From Psychrobacillus mangrovi (GTDB taxonomy: Bacteria > Bacillota > Bacilli > Bacillales_A > Planococcaceae): 64,000 nt of DNA. Where the stretch lies: contig NZ_JBAWSY010000007.1 of assembly GCF_037104765.1 (NCBI RefSeq), positions 129,756 to 193,755 on the forward strand, given 5' to 3'. Under the pieces are notes generated by a model. That model was not told the origin of the DNA. It worked only from the letters and a program-made list of their open reading frames with translations, and ran no database searches. Shown one piece after another: positions 33,487 to 42,627 of this stretch (the stretch's first letter is position 1; each line of letters starts with the position of its first letter). The position numbers were made by a program, and so were the translations under genes.

Positions 33487-33820
33487 AATTAGTTGGTTTC
33501 ATGTGAAAATGGGATGGTCTATTCGAATAATCGGATGGTTCCTGCTGATAATCGGGTGGTTCTCCCAGATAATCGGTTGGCTTCTCCCAATAATCGGTTG
33601 GTTCTTCTCAATAATCGGTTGGCTCCTCATATAATCGGTCGAATCCCTCTCATTATCGGTTGAATTCCTCTCATTATCGGTCGAACCCCTCTTTTAATCA
33701 GATGGTTCTCCCAGATAATCGGTTGGCTCCTCCTATAATCGGTTGGCTCCTCTGAATAATCGGATGGTTCCTCCTAATAATCGGGTGATTCCCCCTCATA
33801 ATCGGATAGCTCCATAAAAT
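33487..33820. repeat. Sixteen-unit 20/21-bp-phased repeat array
   Basis: Core AATCGGTTGG and variants start at 33487, 33508, 33529, 33550, 33571, 33592, 33613, 33633, 33654, 33675, 33696, 33717, 33737, 33758, 33779 and 33800. Steps are 21 bases, with single 20-base steps. The second halves (TTCTCC, CTCCTC) are more variable. It lies between the gatB terminator and the thioredoxin-like gene. There is no continuous reading frame, so it is not a protein repeat. Confidence 0.9.
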
Positions 33821-33826
33821 ATTTCA

Positions 33827-33866
33827 CAAAAAAAACCGACTCAAAATATTCATTTCGAGTCGGTCT
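33827..33866 (-). terminator. Terminator of the gatCAB operon
   Basis: ACCGACTC / GAGTCGGT with a 14-base loop; read leftward it is followed by eight Ts. It lies within 10 bases of the gatB stop. Confidence 0.9.
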
Positions 33867-33873
33867 AGATTAT

Positions 33874-35301
33874 TTAGCGTTTTACAATTTCTTCTTGTAA
33901 GATTTTGTTTACAAGTGGTGGGTTAGCTTGTCCTTTTGTTGCTTTCATAATTTGTCCAACAAGGAAACCGATTGCACGGTCTTTACCGTTTTTAAAGTCT
34001 TCAATAGATTGTGGGTTGGCATCCAGAGTTGTAATTACGATTTCACGAAGTGCGCCTTCGTCTGAAATTTGTACTAAGCCTTTAGCTTTTACAACTTCTT
34101 CTGCTTCTCCGCCGTTATCTGCAAGCTCTTTGAATACTTTTTTCGCAATTTTAGAAGAAATGGTACCATCTGAAATTAACTTAATCATTCCAGCTAAATT
34201 AGATGGAGTTAATTTAGTATCTTTCAATTCTTTTTGGTCTGCATTTAAGTAAGCTGAAACTTCACCCATTAACCAGTTGGAAGCCAGTTTCGAGTCAGCT
34301 CCAAGGGCAATTGTTTCTTCAAAGAAATCGGACATTTCTTTTGTTAATGTTAGAACCATTGCATCATACGCAGGCAATCCTAGTTCTTCGATATAACGTT
34401 TTTTACGAGCGTCCGGAAGTTCTGGTATTTCTGAGCGTACACGCTCTAACCAAGCATCATCAATTACAATATCCACTAAATCAGGCTCTGGGAAATAACG
34501 ATAGTCATCTGTACCTTCTTTAACACGCATAAGAATCGTCTTACCTGTTTTCTCATCATAACGACGAGTTTCTTGCTCGATGATTCCACCTGAAGTTAGT
34601 ACTTGTGCTTGACGTAGCTCTTCATGCTCAAGCCCTTTACGTACAAAGTTGAAAGAGTTTAAGTTTTTCAACTCTGTTTTAGTACCAAATTCCTCTTGTC
34701 CATATGGACGTATAGAAATGTTAGCGTCACAACGTAAAGACCCTTCTTCCATTTTACAATCGGATACACCTGTATATTGAATGATAGACTTTACTTTTTC
34801 CAAGTAAGCATACGCTTCTTCAGGTGTACGAATATCTGGTTCTGATACGATTTCAACAAGTGGAGTACCTTGACGATTGAAATCCACTAAAGAGTAACCA
34901 TCTGCATGCGATAATTTCCCTGCATCTTCTTCCATATGAAGACGAGTAATACCAATACGCTTTGTTTCCCCATTTACTTCAATTTCAACCCATCCATTTT
35001 TACCGATTGGCTTATCAAACTGTGAAATTTGATAAGCTTTCGGATTGTCAGGATAGAAATAATTTTTACGATCCATTTTTGTATTTTGCTCGATTTCCAT
35101 GTTTAATGCAAGAGCTGCACGCATAGCATAATCGACTACGTTTTTATTTAACACCGGTAGTACTCCTGGATATCCAAGGTCGACTACTGTTGTATTTGTA
35201 TTTGGTTCTGCACCAAAGTGGTTAGGTGCGGATGAGAAGATTTTTGAGTTTGTTTTCAACTCTACGTGTACTTCTAATCCAATTACTGTTTCAAAGTTCA
35301 T
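33874..35301 (-). CDS. gatB: Asp-tRNA(Asn)/Glu-tRNA(Gln) amidotransferase subunit B
   Basis: A 475-aa subunit. MNFETVIGLEVHVELKT is the standard start, followed by the YFYPDNPKAYQISQFD and MEEDAGKLSH motifs. SLRCDANISIRPYG and YRYFPEPDL near 210 and 290 line the kinase/transamidation site. A C-terminal helical tRNA-binding tail follows. GatB phosphorylates Glu/Asp-tRNA and works with GatA (ammonia source) and GatC. The frame extends to an ATG at 35364 inside gatA, but the ATG at 35301, behind GGGAGG at the gatA end, is the real start. Last gene of gatCAB. Confidence 0.96.
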   Translation of the reverse strand: MNFETVIGLEVHVELKTNSKIFSSAPNHFGAEPNTNTTVVDLGYPGVLPVLNKNVVDYAMRAALALNMEIEQNTKMDRKNYFYPDNPKAYQISQFDKPIGKNGWVEIEVNGETKRIGITRLHMEEDAGKLSHADGYSLVDFNRQGTPLVEIVSEPDIRTPEEAYAYLEKVKSIIQYTGVSDCKMEEGSLRCDANISIRPYGQEEFGTKTELKNLNSFNFVRKGLEHEELRQAQVLTSGGIIEQETRRYDEKTGKTILMRVKEGTDDYRYFPEPDLVDIVIDDAWLERVRSEIPELPDARKKRYIEELGLPAYDAMVLTLTKEMSDFFEETIALGADSKLASNWLMGEVSAYLNADQKELKDTKLTPSNLAGMIKLISDGTISSKIAKKVFKELADNGGEAEEVVKAKGLVQISDEGALREIVITTLDANPQSIEDFKNGKDRAIGFLVGQIMKATKGQANPPLVNKILQEEIVKR

Positions 35302-35302
35302 G

Positions 35303-36766
35303 TTATTTTCCCTCCCAAATTTGAGGAGTTTGTTTATGGAAATCAGTCGCTTGCTCGTAAGCATGAGCTACGCGATAAATTGTCGACTCATCAAAGTAGT
35401 TTCCGATAATTTGTAAACCAAGCGGTAGCCCATTTTCAAATCCACATGGAATAGAAATAGCAGGCACACCTGCAAGATTAATGGGAATAGTTAAGATATC
35501 ATTTGCATACATCGTTAATGGATCTTCAACCTTCTCACCAATTTTAAATGCTGGTGTTGGGGCAGTAGGTCCGATAATAACATCATAATCTGCTAACACT
35601 TTATCGTAATCCTCTTTAATCAATGTACGAACTTGTTGCGCTTTTTTGTAATATGCATCGTAAGTCCCTGCACTTAAAGAATAAGTTCCAAGCATAATAC
35701 GACGTTTAACTTCATCTCCAAATCCTTGAGCTCTAGTTTCTTTGTAAAGATCCATCAAGTTTTGTACATTCTCTGCACGGAAACCATAACGAATACCATC
35801 GAAACGAGAAAGGTTAGAGGATGCTTCAGATGAAGAAAGAATATAGTATGTTGCTAAAGCATATTTAGAATGTGGTAAGGAAACCTCTTCCCAGGTTGCT
35901 CCAAGAGATTCCAATACTTTCAACGCGTCTAAAACGGATTGACGAGCCGCTTCTCCAACGCCTTCTCCTAAATATTCTTTCGGAACAGCGATACGTAGAC
36001 CTTTAATATCTCCAGTTAAAGCTGCAGCAAAATTTGGTACATCAACGTCAGCAGAAGTAGAATCGTTGGCATCAAGACCAGAAATCGCCTCTAAAAGTAG
36101 TGCGTTATCTTCTACATTACGAGTGATTGGTCCAATTTGGTCTAGAGAAGATGCAAATGCAACTAATCCAAACCGAGATACACGACCATATGTTGGTTTC
36201 ATACCAACAACACCGCAATAAGCCGCTGGTTGACGAATAGAACCACCTGTATCAGAACCCAATGAGAAAGGTACTTCCCCTGCTGCTACTGCTGCTGCAG
36301 ATGCACCTGAAGAACCACCAGGAACACGGTCCAATGCCCATGGATTTTTAGTTGTTTTATATGCTGAGTTTTCATTTGAAGAACCCATTGCAAATTCATC
36401 CATATTTAGCTTTCCGATTGTTACCATTCCTGCTGCACGTAGCTTTTTCACGACAGTAGCGTCATAAATTGGATTAAATCCTTGTAAAATTTTACTTGCG
36501 CAAGTTGTTTCTAAACCCTCTGTCACTATATTATCTTTTACTCCGATAGGTAAACCAAACAATGGCCCACGTTCTTCGAAAGGAATTTCGTCTAATTCTG
36601 TAGCTTTTGCTAGCGCTTTTTCTTCATCTAATGCTAGGAAAGCTTCTACACTTCCATCTAACTCTGCGACTCTTTCATACGCTTCTTTCGTTAGATCAGT
36701 AATCGTAATTTCTTTTTTATGTAATAAAGCTTGTAGTTCTTTCGATGAACGTTCAAATAACGTCAT
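35303..36766 (-). CDS. gatA: Asp-tRNA(Asn)/Glu-tRNA(Gln) amidotransferase subunit A
   Basis: A 487-aa amidase-signature enzyme. Catalytic triad parts visible: Lys in GVKDNI near 76, the Ser-rich PGGSSGASAAAVAAGEVPFSLG near 150-170 and SDTGGSIRQPAAYCG near 172-186, which holds the acyl-enzyme serine. It releases ammonia from glutamine for GatB. Ends one base from the gatB start. It follows gatC by 21 bases. Confidence 0.97.
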   Translation of the reverse strand: MTLFERSSKELQALLHKKEITITDLTKEAYERVAELDGSVEAFLALDEEKALAKATELDEIPFEERGPLFGLPIGVKDNIVTEGLETTCASKILQGFNPIYDATVVKKLRAAGMVTIGKLNMDEFAMGSSNENSAYKTTKNPWALDRVPGGSSGASAAAVAAGEVPFSLGSDTGGSIRQPAAYCGVVGMKPTYGRVSRFGLVAFASSLDQIGPITRNVEDNALLLEAISGLDANDSTSADVDVPNFAAALTGDIKGLRIAVPKEYLGEGVGEAARQSVLDALKVLESLGATWEEVSLPHSKYALATYYILSSSEASSNLSRFDGIRYGFRAENVQNLMDLYKETRAQGFGDEVKRRIMLGTYSLSAGTYDAYYKKAQQVRTLIKEDYDKVLADYDVIIGPTAPTPAFKIGEKVEDPLTMYANDILTIPINLAGVPAISIPCGFENGLPLGLQIIGNYFDESTIYRVAHAYEQATDFHKQTPQIWEGK

Positions 36767-36787
36767 TAGTTTCCCTCCTCACACTTC

Positions 36788-37078
36788 TTATTCCATAATG
36801 GATGGTACTTTTACTTGACCTGCTTCTTGTTCTTTTACGTTTAACATCATTGTTTCTCGATCTAATCCTTTACTAGCTTTGTCTTCACGCATAACATTAA
36901 CTAGTGGTAAAACATGAGATGTTGGTACTACATTTGTCGTATCCAACTCTTTTAATTGTTCAGCAAAATCCGTAATTGCACCTAGTTGAAGAGCAAATTT
37001 TTCTGCTTCTTCCTCCGTAATTGCAAGTCGTGCCAAATGTGCTACGTGCTTTACTTCTTCTTTTGAAATATTCGCCAT
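36788..37078 (-). CDS. gatC: Asp-tRNA(Asn)/Glu-tRNA(Gln) amidotransferase subunit C
   Basis: A 96-aa small helical subunit. MANISKEEVKHVAHLARLAI is the family start, with LGAITDFAEQLKELDT and the C-terminal MREDKASKGLDRE belt that wraps between GatA and GatB. It stabilises the amidotransferase. First gene of gatCAB; a GGAGG site precedes the ATG. camS ends 77 bases upstream, so the operon may be continuous with pcrB-pcrA-ligA-camS. Confidence 0.95.
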   Translation of the reverse strand: MANISKEEVKHVAHLARLAITEEEAEKFALQLGAITDFAEQLKELDTTNVVPTSHVLPLVNVMREDKASKGLDRETMMLNVKEQEAGQVKVPSIME

Positions 37079-37154
37079 TAATTACACCTCCGAATTCAAT
37101 AACCATAAGCAATATCATATCATTTTTCACACTAGTTGAACAGAGTGACACTTT

Positions 37155-38291
37155 TTATTGTGAATATATATGCACAGTCGGGTCTTCATCGCCTGGTTTC
37201 TTAATCAATAATGCTTCCGCTCTATCCAAAGAATTTACTTGAACTTCTATATTTAACGAAGTATTAAAGTGATCTTTTAATAATCCTGCAAGATACTGTG
37301 TAAAACCTATTATTTCTGCAGTACCATAAAACTGAATTGGAATATTAATCGATAATTTCTGCAACTGATCGTCTTTAAAATATCCTGTCCCAATAATACT
37401 TGTGTAATTGGGAAAGTACATCTCCACATCTTGTTTAAAGTTTCGGAAAATCGTATCTAAATCACGATATTTTTCTTTAGATTCTCCTGAAGGGAATAAT
37501 ATATATTCCTCATTAATCTGCTTCCAATCAGAAACATTTTTTCCACCCGGAGCTACACTATAGGTGAAGTATGTCCCTGGAACAACTGCATTCTTACTAT
37601 TTTGTTTGAATAAACCAACAACGATTGGAACATTTGCTAGAGCTTCGTCTTTACGCATACGCGAAACTACTTCTTCAGCAATTCGTTTTCCATTTTCTTC
37701 AATTTGCGCTTGTGATAAAGGCTCCTCATACCATGCTCCATATTGCTCTTTTTGATAATAGTATATAGAGTTTAAAGCAAGTCCGACTGAAACACCTGCA
37801 ACTTTTACCGTATTATCTTCTTGTTTTAAATAGTTTTGTTCAACAATATGCGTAATATAAACAGGAGCTTTTTTTGCTTTTTCTTCGCCTGTCAAGCCCT
37901 CATCGCTTGGATTTAAACCACCTTCTTCTTGATTGCTTCTAGCTAACCAATCCTTCAACATGCTACCTTCTAAATATTGGCCTTCTTGAAATAAATACGT
38001 ATCTGGAGAAAACTCATTTCGAGAAATTCGAAGCAATCCATTTTCTACTTCTTTCATATCGTATTTAGTCGCAAGATTGGATACGACTAGCCCTCGACTT
38101 GCACTTTCCTCATAAGGCTGTAAAGTTCGGTAGTAAGTTTCATCTAATTGTAAACTTGGAATGACTACTGTTTTTGTTGTTTCTTTCTCAGTGTCTTGAA
38201 TTACTTCTGTTTCTTTATCCAACGAAGGAGTACACCCAGAAACAATAAGCAATAAAATTAGACTGGACATTCCTATTAATTTTTTTGCCAT
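37155..38291 (-). CDS. camS: CamS-family sex-pheromone precursor lipoprotein
   Basis: A 378-aa lipoprotein. Lipobox VSGC near residue 20 is followed by a charged linker, then the CamS domain: GLVVSNLATKYDMKEVENGLLRIS near 65-90, VVGLFKQNSKNAVVPGTYF near 220 and FPNYTSIIGTGYFKDDQ near 300. In Staphylococcus and Enterococcus the released signal peptide acts as a pheromone; in Bacillus (yerH) the role is unclear. A GTG/ATG choice: AAGGAG lies 7 bases before the ATG at 38291, so this is the start. It follows ligA by 12 bases. Confidence 0.92.
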   Translation of the reverse strand: MAKKLIGMSSLILLLIVSGCTPSLDKETEVIQDTEKETTKTVVIPSLQLDETYYRTLQPYEESASRGLVVSNLATKYDMKEVENGLLRISRNEFSPDTYLFQEGQYLEGSMLKDWLARSNQEEGGLNPSDEGLTGEEKAKKAPVYITHIVEQNYLKQEDNTVKVAGVSVGLALNSIYYYQKEQYGAWYEEPLSQAQIEENGKRIAEEVVSRMRKDEALANVPIVVGLFKQNSKNAVVPGTYFTYSVAPGGKNVSDWKQINEEYILFPSGESKEKYRDLDTIFRNFKQDVEMYFPNYTSIIGTGYFKDDQLQKLSINIPIQFYGTAEIIGFTQYLAGLLKDHFNTSLNIEVQVNSLDRAEALLIKKPGDEDPTVHIYSQ

Positions 38292-38303
38292 GTTCAAACT
38301 CCT

Positions 38304-40307
38304 TTACTTCGATAATTGGTCTAGTAGTTTTTGTTCATCCCAGACTTCAATTCCTAGGCTTGTAGCCTTTTCAAGCTTTGAACCTGCATCTTCTCCTGCA
38401 ATGACTAAGTCAGTTTTTTTACTAACACTACCTGCGACATTTCCACCTAAATCCTCAATTTTTTCTTTTGCTTCTTGCCTTGTTAATTGTGTAAGCTTCC
38501 CTGTCAGAACAATAGTCTTATTTGCAAACGGGCTATTTTCTATAGTAGCAGCGTCTACAATTTTACCCGTATAGTGTAGAGTGAGCCCAGCTTCTTTTAA
38601 TCTTCCGATTAACAGTCTTACTTCCTCTTGCTCAAAATAAGTCACAAGTGAATCCGCCATTTTATCGCCAATTTCAAAGATTGCTGTTAGTTCTTCTTTC
38701 GTTGCTTTCATTAATGCATCGAAGCTATGAAAAGTTTCGGATAAAATTTTCGCTGCTTTTTCACCTATATGACGAATACCAAGACCAAATAAGACTCTTT
38801 CCATCGAATTTGCTTTGGAAGCTTCAATTGCTTGCACTAAGTTAGTAGCAGATTTCAATCCCATACGCTCTAAACCAACCAAATCCTCTACAGTTAGTTT
38901 ATATAAATCAGAAACGTCTACGATCAGCTGCTCTCTAAATAACTGTTCCACTACTTTTTCTCCAAGACCTTCAATATTCATCGCATTTCTAGATGCAAAA
39001 TGATAGATGCCTTCTTGGATTTGAGCAGGGCATTGAGGGTTCACACAACGAAGTGCAACCTCTTCCTCGATTCTTATTAATTCACTATCACATACAGGGC
39101 AATTTTTGGGCATTTCATACGGAATTTCTGATCCGTCACGTTCCTCCATAATTACGGAAACCACTTCAGGAATAATATCTCCTGCTTTACGAATAATCAC
39201 ACGATCACCAATTCGTATGTCTTTTGCACGAATTAAATCTTCATTGTGTAATGTAGCCCGTTGGACAGTTGAACCTGCAACTTGTGCTGGTTCTAAAATA
39301 GCAGTTGGTGTCACAACTCCAGTGCGCCCAACCGTTAAATCGATATCTTTAATTGTCGTTACGACTTCTTCAGCCGGGAACTTAAAAGCAATAGCAAAAC
39401 GAGGACTTTTCGCTGTAAACCCCAATTCCTCTTGTTGTGCATAATCATCAACTTTTACTACGATCCCATCTATCTCATATGGAATATCGTTTCTCTTAGC
39501 AGTCCACTCTTCAATGAATTGGAGTACTTCTTCAATAGAAGAGCATTTTCTTGTTTCTTTGTTTGTTGGAAGACCTTGCTCTCTCATATATTCCAACGCA
39601 TTGGAATGTCGATCAATATTTTGATCTTCTCCGTCGCCACCAAGTCCATATGCGAAGAAAGAAAGTTTTCTACTCGCTGCCATTTTAGGGTCTAATTGAC
39701 GAAGCGACCCGGCTGCAGCATTTCGTGGATTGGCTAATAATTCTTCTCCTTTTGCTGCTCTTTCTTCATTTAGCTTTCTAAATGAAGATTTAGGCATATA
39801 CGCTTCTCCTCTTGCTTCCATCGTTACTCTGTCTTTTAAACGTAGGGGGATTGCTCGGATCGTTTTAATATTACTTGTAATGTCTTCTCCAGTCGTTCCA
39901 TCTCCACGAGTTGCACCACGCGTTAGAAGACCATCTTCATATAAAAGTGATATGGCTAGACCATCAATTTTCAACTCGCAAACATACGTAGGAGTTTCTT
40001 CAATAATACTACGGATTCTGCTATCAAAATCTCGAATATCTTCCTCACTGAACGCATTGGATAAGCTAAGCATTGGATTTGCATGCGTTACCTTTTTGAA
40101 CCCTTCGATTATTGTACCGCCCACACGCTGCGTTGGAGATTCCGGTAAAATCAAATCAGGGTTTTGCTCCTCTAACGCTATCAATTCATTTAAATATTGA
40201 TCATAAACAGCATCTGAGACGATGGGTTCATCCAACACATAATAGGCGTAACCATAGTCATTTAAGAGCTTATGTAGCTCTTTTACACGTTCTTCTAATT
40301 TATCCAC
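38304..40307 (-). CDS. ligA: NAD-dependent DNA ligase LigA
   Basis: A 667-aa enzyme with the usual domain order. A YYVLD-containing Ia domain comes first, then the adenylation domain with the Lys nucleophile in ELKIDG near 112-117. An OB fold follows (GRTGVVTPTAILEPA), then a four-cysteine zinc finger (CPVCDSEL...CVNPQCPAQ near 405-428), HhH motifs (LGIRHIGEKAAK) and a C-terminal BRCT domain (LTGKLTQLTRQEAKEKIEDLGG). It seals nicks during replication and repair using NAD+. The start is GTG behind GGAGG. It lies in the pcrB-pcrA-ligA-camS operon. Confidence 0.97.
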   Translation of the reverse strand: MDKLEERVKELHKLLNDYGYAYYVLDEPIVSDAVYDQYLNELIALEEQNPDLILPESPTQRVGGTIIEGFKKVTHANPMLSLSNAFSEEDIRDFDSRIRSIIEETPTYVCELKIDGLAISLLYEDGLLTRGATRGDGTTGEDITSNIKTIRAIPLRLKDRVTMEARGEAYMPKSSFRKLNEERAAKGEELLANPRNAAAGSLRQLDPKMAASRKLSFFAYGLGGDGEDQNIDRHSNALEYMREQGLPTNKETRKCSSIEEVLQFIEEWTAKRNDIPYEIDGIVVKVDDYAQQEELGFTAKSPRFAIAFKFPAEEVVTTIKDIDLTVGRTGVVTPTAILEPAQVAGSTVQRATLHNEDLIRAKDIRIGDRVIIRKAGDIIPEVVSVIMEERDGSEIPYEMPKNCPVCDSELIRIEEEVALRCVNPQCPAQIQEGIYHFASRNAMNIEGLGEKVVEQLFREQLIVDVSDLYKLTVEDLVGLERMGLKSATNLVQAIEASKANSMERVLFGLGIRHIGEKAAKILSETFHSFDALMKATKEELTAIFEIGDKMADSLVTYFEQEEVRLLIGRLKEAGLTLHYTGKIVDAATIENSPFANKTIVLTGKLTQLTRQEAKEKIEDLGGNVAGSVSKKTDLVIAGEDAGSKLEKATSLGIEVWDEQKLLDQLSK

Positions 40308-40329
40308 GGGCTTTCCTCCACTGAGTGAA

Positions 40330-42561
40330 TTATCCTTTTTCTATAGGTGCAAATTTAGCTAACAATCGCTTAATACCTGTTGGGCTTGGAAAGGCAATAT
40401 CAAGCTCTGTATTTTCACCTTCGCCACGAACACTAACAACCATACCTATGCCCCATTTTTTGTGCACAGCTTTATCTCCAACTTGCCAGCCCATTTTTTC
40501 TCCGCCTGTCGATTGATATGCAGGTCTTGAAACAGCTGCTCTCTGTGTTGTTGGAGATATTGCTTTAGCATCTCTATATTTATTTTTTGTTATATCTTTT
40601 GTCCAACCAACCACTTCCAAGATTTCATCGGAAATTTCTCTTATAAAACGAGAAGGGCTGTTGTAACTACCACGACCAAAAATAGTACGTGATTGAGCAC
40701 AAGTAATAAATAATCTTTCCTCTGCACGAGTGATACCTACGTACGCTAAACGACGTTCCTCTTCCATTTCATCATCGTCACCAATAGAACGAGAGTGAGG
40801 GAAAATATTCTCTTCCATACCAATGATGAAAACTACAGGGAATTCGAGTCCTTTCGCAGCATGCATCGTCATTAATATTATATTTCCTTGGGAAGCATCT
40901 TCCTCTTCATCCAACTTATCAATATCTGAAATAAGCGCTAAATCAGTTAGAAAAGCAACGAGTGATTTGTCATCACTTTTTTCTTCAAAGGCTTTAGTCA
41001 CCGATAGAAACTCTTCAATATTTTCTAATCGACTTTCAGCTTCAATTGTTTTTTCATTTTTTAGCATCTGACGATATCCAGTTTTCTCAAGTACCTGTTC
41101 TACAATTTCCGTTACAGATAAAAATTCCTGCATTTGAGTAAAGTTTTGAATCAGTCCGTGAAATTGAACAACAGAATTTACTGCACGAGCAGGTATCCCC
41201 ATGAAGTCGACTTCATTAAGCGCATCTAGAATGGAACGATCTTGTTCTAGCGCATACATCGCAATACGTTCAAATGAAGTTGCTCCAATGTTTCGTTTTG
41301 GCTCATTAATTATTCGCGCAAGCGATAAATCATCGTCATTATTGGCAATTAAACGAAGATACGCGAGCAAGTCCTTTATTTCCTTACGATCATAGAACTT
41401 AGTTCCACCGACAATCGTATAGGCCATATTTGATTTGACGAGTACTTCCTCCATTACACGTGATTGAGCATTCGTACGATACAAAATGGCAAAATCATTT
41501 AAAGTCCGATTTTCTTGCTCCATTAATTCTTGTATCTTTTGGACAACAAACTGTGCTTCTTGCTGCTCATCATTTGCTCGAAACATTTCAATCTTTTCAC
41601 CTTCTAGATTGTCTGTTCGTAACACTTTTGGGTATCTACTCGTGTTATTACCAATGACGTCATTGGCAGCTTGAAGGATTCTCCCTGTAGAACGATAATT
41701 TTGCTCAAGCATAATAACAGTTGCGTTCGGATAATCTTTTTCAAATGATAAAATATTTTGAATGTCCGCCCCGCGCCAACGATAAATGGATTGATCGGAG
41801 TCACCCACTACACAAATATTTTTAAATTTTTGCGCAAGCAATTGTACTAATTCGTATTGCGCCTTATTCGTATCCTGATACTCGTCCACATGAATATATT
41901 GAAATTTACTTTGATAAAATTCAAGTACTTCTGGAACACGTTTAAAGAGTGTTAGAGTAGTCATGATTAAATCATCAAAATCTAGGGATTGATTTTTTCT
42001 TAAACGCTTTTCATATCCCTTATACACTTCTGCAACAGTCTTTTCAAATGGATTAAATTCATTCATTTGTGCTCTATAAGTATCAGCATCAATACATATA
42101 TTTTTGGCGCTACTTATCGCATTTAACATCGAACGTGGATCATACTTTTTGGAATCAATATTTTGTTCCTTCAAAATATTTTTTATAACCGTCAACTGAT
42201 CGGTTGTATCCAAGATTGAAAAGCTTTTAGAAAAGCCAATTCGATCAATATCTCTTCTTAAAATACGAACACACATAGAGTGGAAAGTGGAAACCCACAT
42301 ACGCTCACCTGTACCAGCACCTAAAATACCATCTATTCGCTCACGCATTTCACGCGCAGCTTTATTCGTAAAAGTAATCGCAAGTATTTTCGATGGATAA
42401 ACTTCTTTCTCAACGATTAAATAAGCGATACGATGTGTTAAGACTCGTGTTTTACCGGATCCTGCTCCTGCCATGATAAGGAGTGGACCTTCTGTTGTTT
42501 TAACTGCTTTTTCTTGTTCTTTATTCATACCATTCAACAAGTTTTTTGCTATAAGTTCCAT
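40330..42561 (-). CDS. pcrA: DNA helicase PcrA (UvrD/Rep family)
   Basis: A 743-aa superfamily 1A helicase. Walker A MAGAGSGKTRVL near 30-42, motif II VDEYQDTNKAQY near 224, motif III GDSDQSIYRWRGAD near 250, motif IV EQNYRST, and late motifs HAAKGLEFPVVFI and VGITRAEERLF are visible. A C-terminal RNA-polymerase-binding Tudor-like domain (GWQVGDKAVHKKWGIGMVVS) ends the protein. It unwinds damaged or replicating DNA and removes RecA. The start is ATG at 42561 behind GGAAG, matching Bacillus PcrA; the upstream in-frame codons cover the LexA-like box. It precedes ligA by 22 bases. Confidence 0.97.
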   Translation of the reverse strand: MELIAKNLLNGMNKEQEKAVKTTEGPLLIMAGAGSGKTRVLTHRIAYLIVEKEVYPSKILAITFTNKAAREMRERIDGILGAGTGERMWVSTFHSMCVRILRRDIDRIGFSKSFSILDTTDQLTVIKNILKEQNIDSKKYDPRSMLNAISSAKNICIDADTYRAQMNEFNPFEKTVAEVYKGYEKRLRKNQSLDFDDLIMTTLTLFKRVPEVLEFYQSKFQYIHVDEYQDTNKAQYELVQLLAQKFKNICVVGDSDQSIYRWRGADIQNILSFEKDYPNATVIMLEQNYRSTGRILQAANDVIGNNTSRYPKVLRTDNLEGEKIEMFRANDEQQEAQFVVQKIQELMEQENRTLNDFAILYRTNAQSRVMEEVLVKSNMAYTIVGGTKFYDRKEIKDLLAYLRLIANNDDDLSLARIINEPKRNIGATSFERIAMYALEQDRSILDALNEVDFMGIPARAVNSVVQFHGLIQNFTQMQEFLSVTEIVEQVLEKTGYRQMLKNEKTIEAESRLENIEEFLSVTKAFEEKSDDKSLVAFLTDLALISDIDKLDEEEDASQGNIILMTMHAAKGLEFPVVFIIGMEENIFPHSRSIGDDDEMEEERRLAYVGITRAEERLFITCAQSRTIFGRGSYNSPSRFIREISDEILEVVGWTKDITKNKYRDAKAISPTTQRAAVSRPAYQSTGGEKMGWQVGDKAVHKKWGIGMVVSVRGEGENTELDIAFPSPTGIKRLLAKFAPIEKG

Positions 42562-42578
42562 AATACACTTCCTTAAAA

Positions 42579-42590
42579 GAACATTTGTTC
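42579..42590 (-). promoter_or_regulatory. LexA-type SOS box before pcrA
   Basis: GAACATTTGTTC is a perfect-half-site match to the Bacillus LexA (DinR) operator (GAAC-N4-GTTC). It lies 18 bases before the pcrA start, in the 66-base gap after pcrB. Bacillus subtilis pcrA-ligA-yerH is known to belong to the LexA regulon, so damage-inducible internal transcription is likely. Confidence 0.75.
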
Positions 42591-42627
42591 TCATTATTAT
42601 ACTGTTGAATAAGAAATTACTCAAATA

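Noticed and set aside
33550..33640. Array considered as coding repeat (IIGW-type heptapeptide)
   Set aside because: The 21-base period gives seven codons per unit, but stop codons and 20-base steps break every frame within a few units.
33487..33820. Array considered as CRISPR
   Set aside because: Unit length is 20-21 bases with only 11-15 bases between cores, repeats are degenerate, there is no leader and no cas genes.
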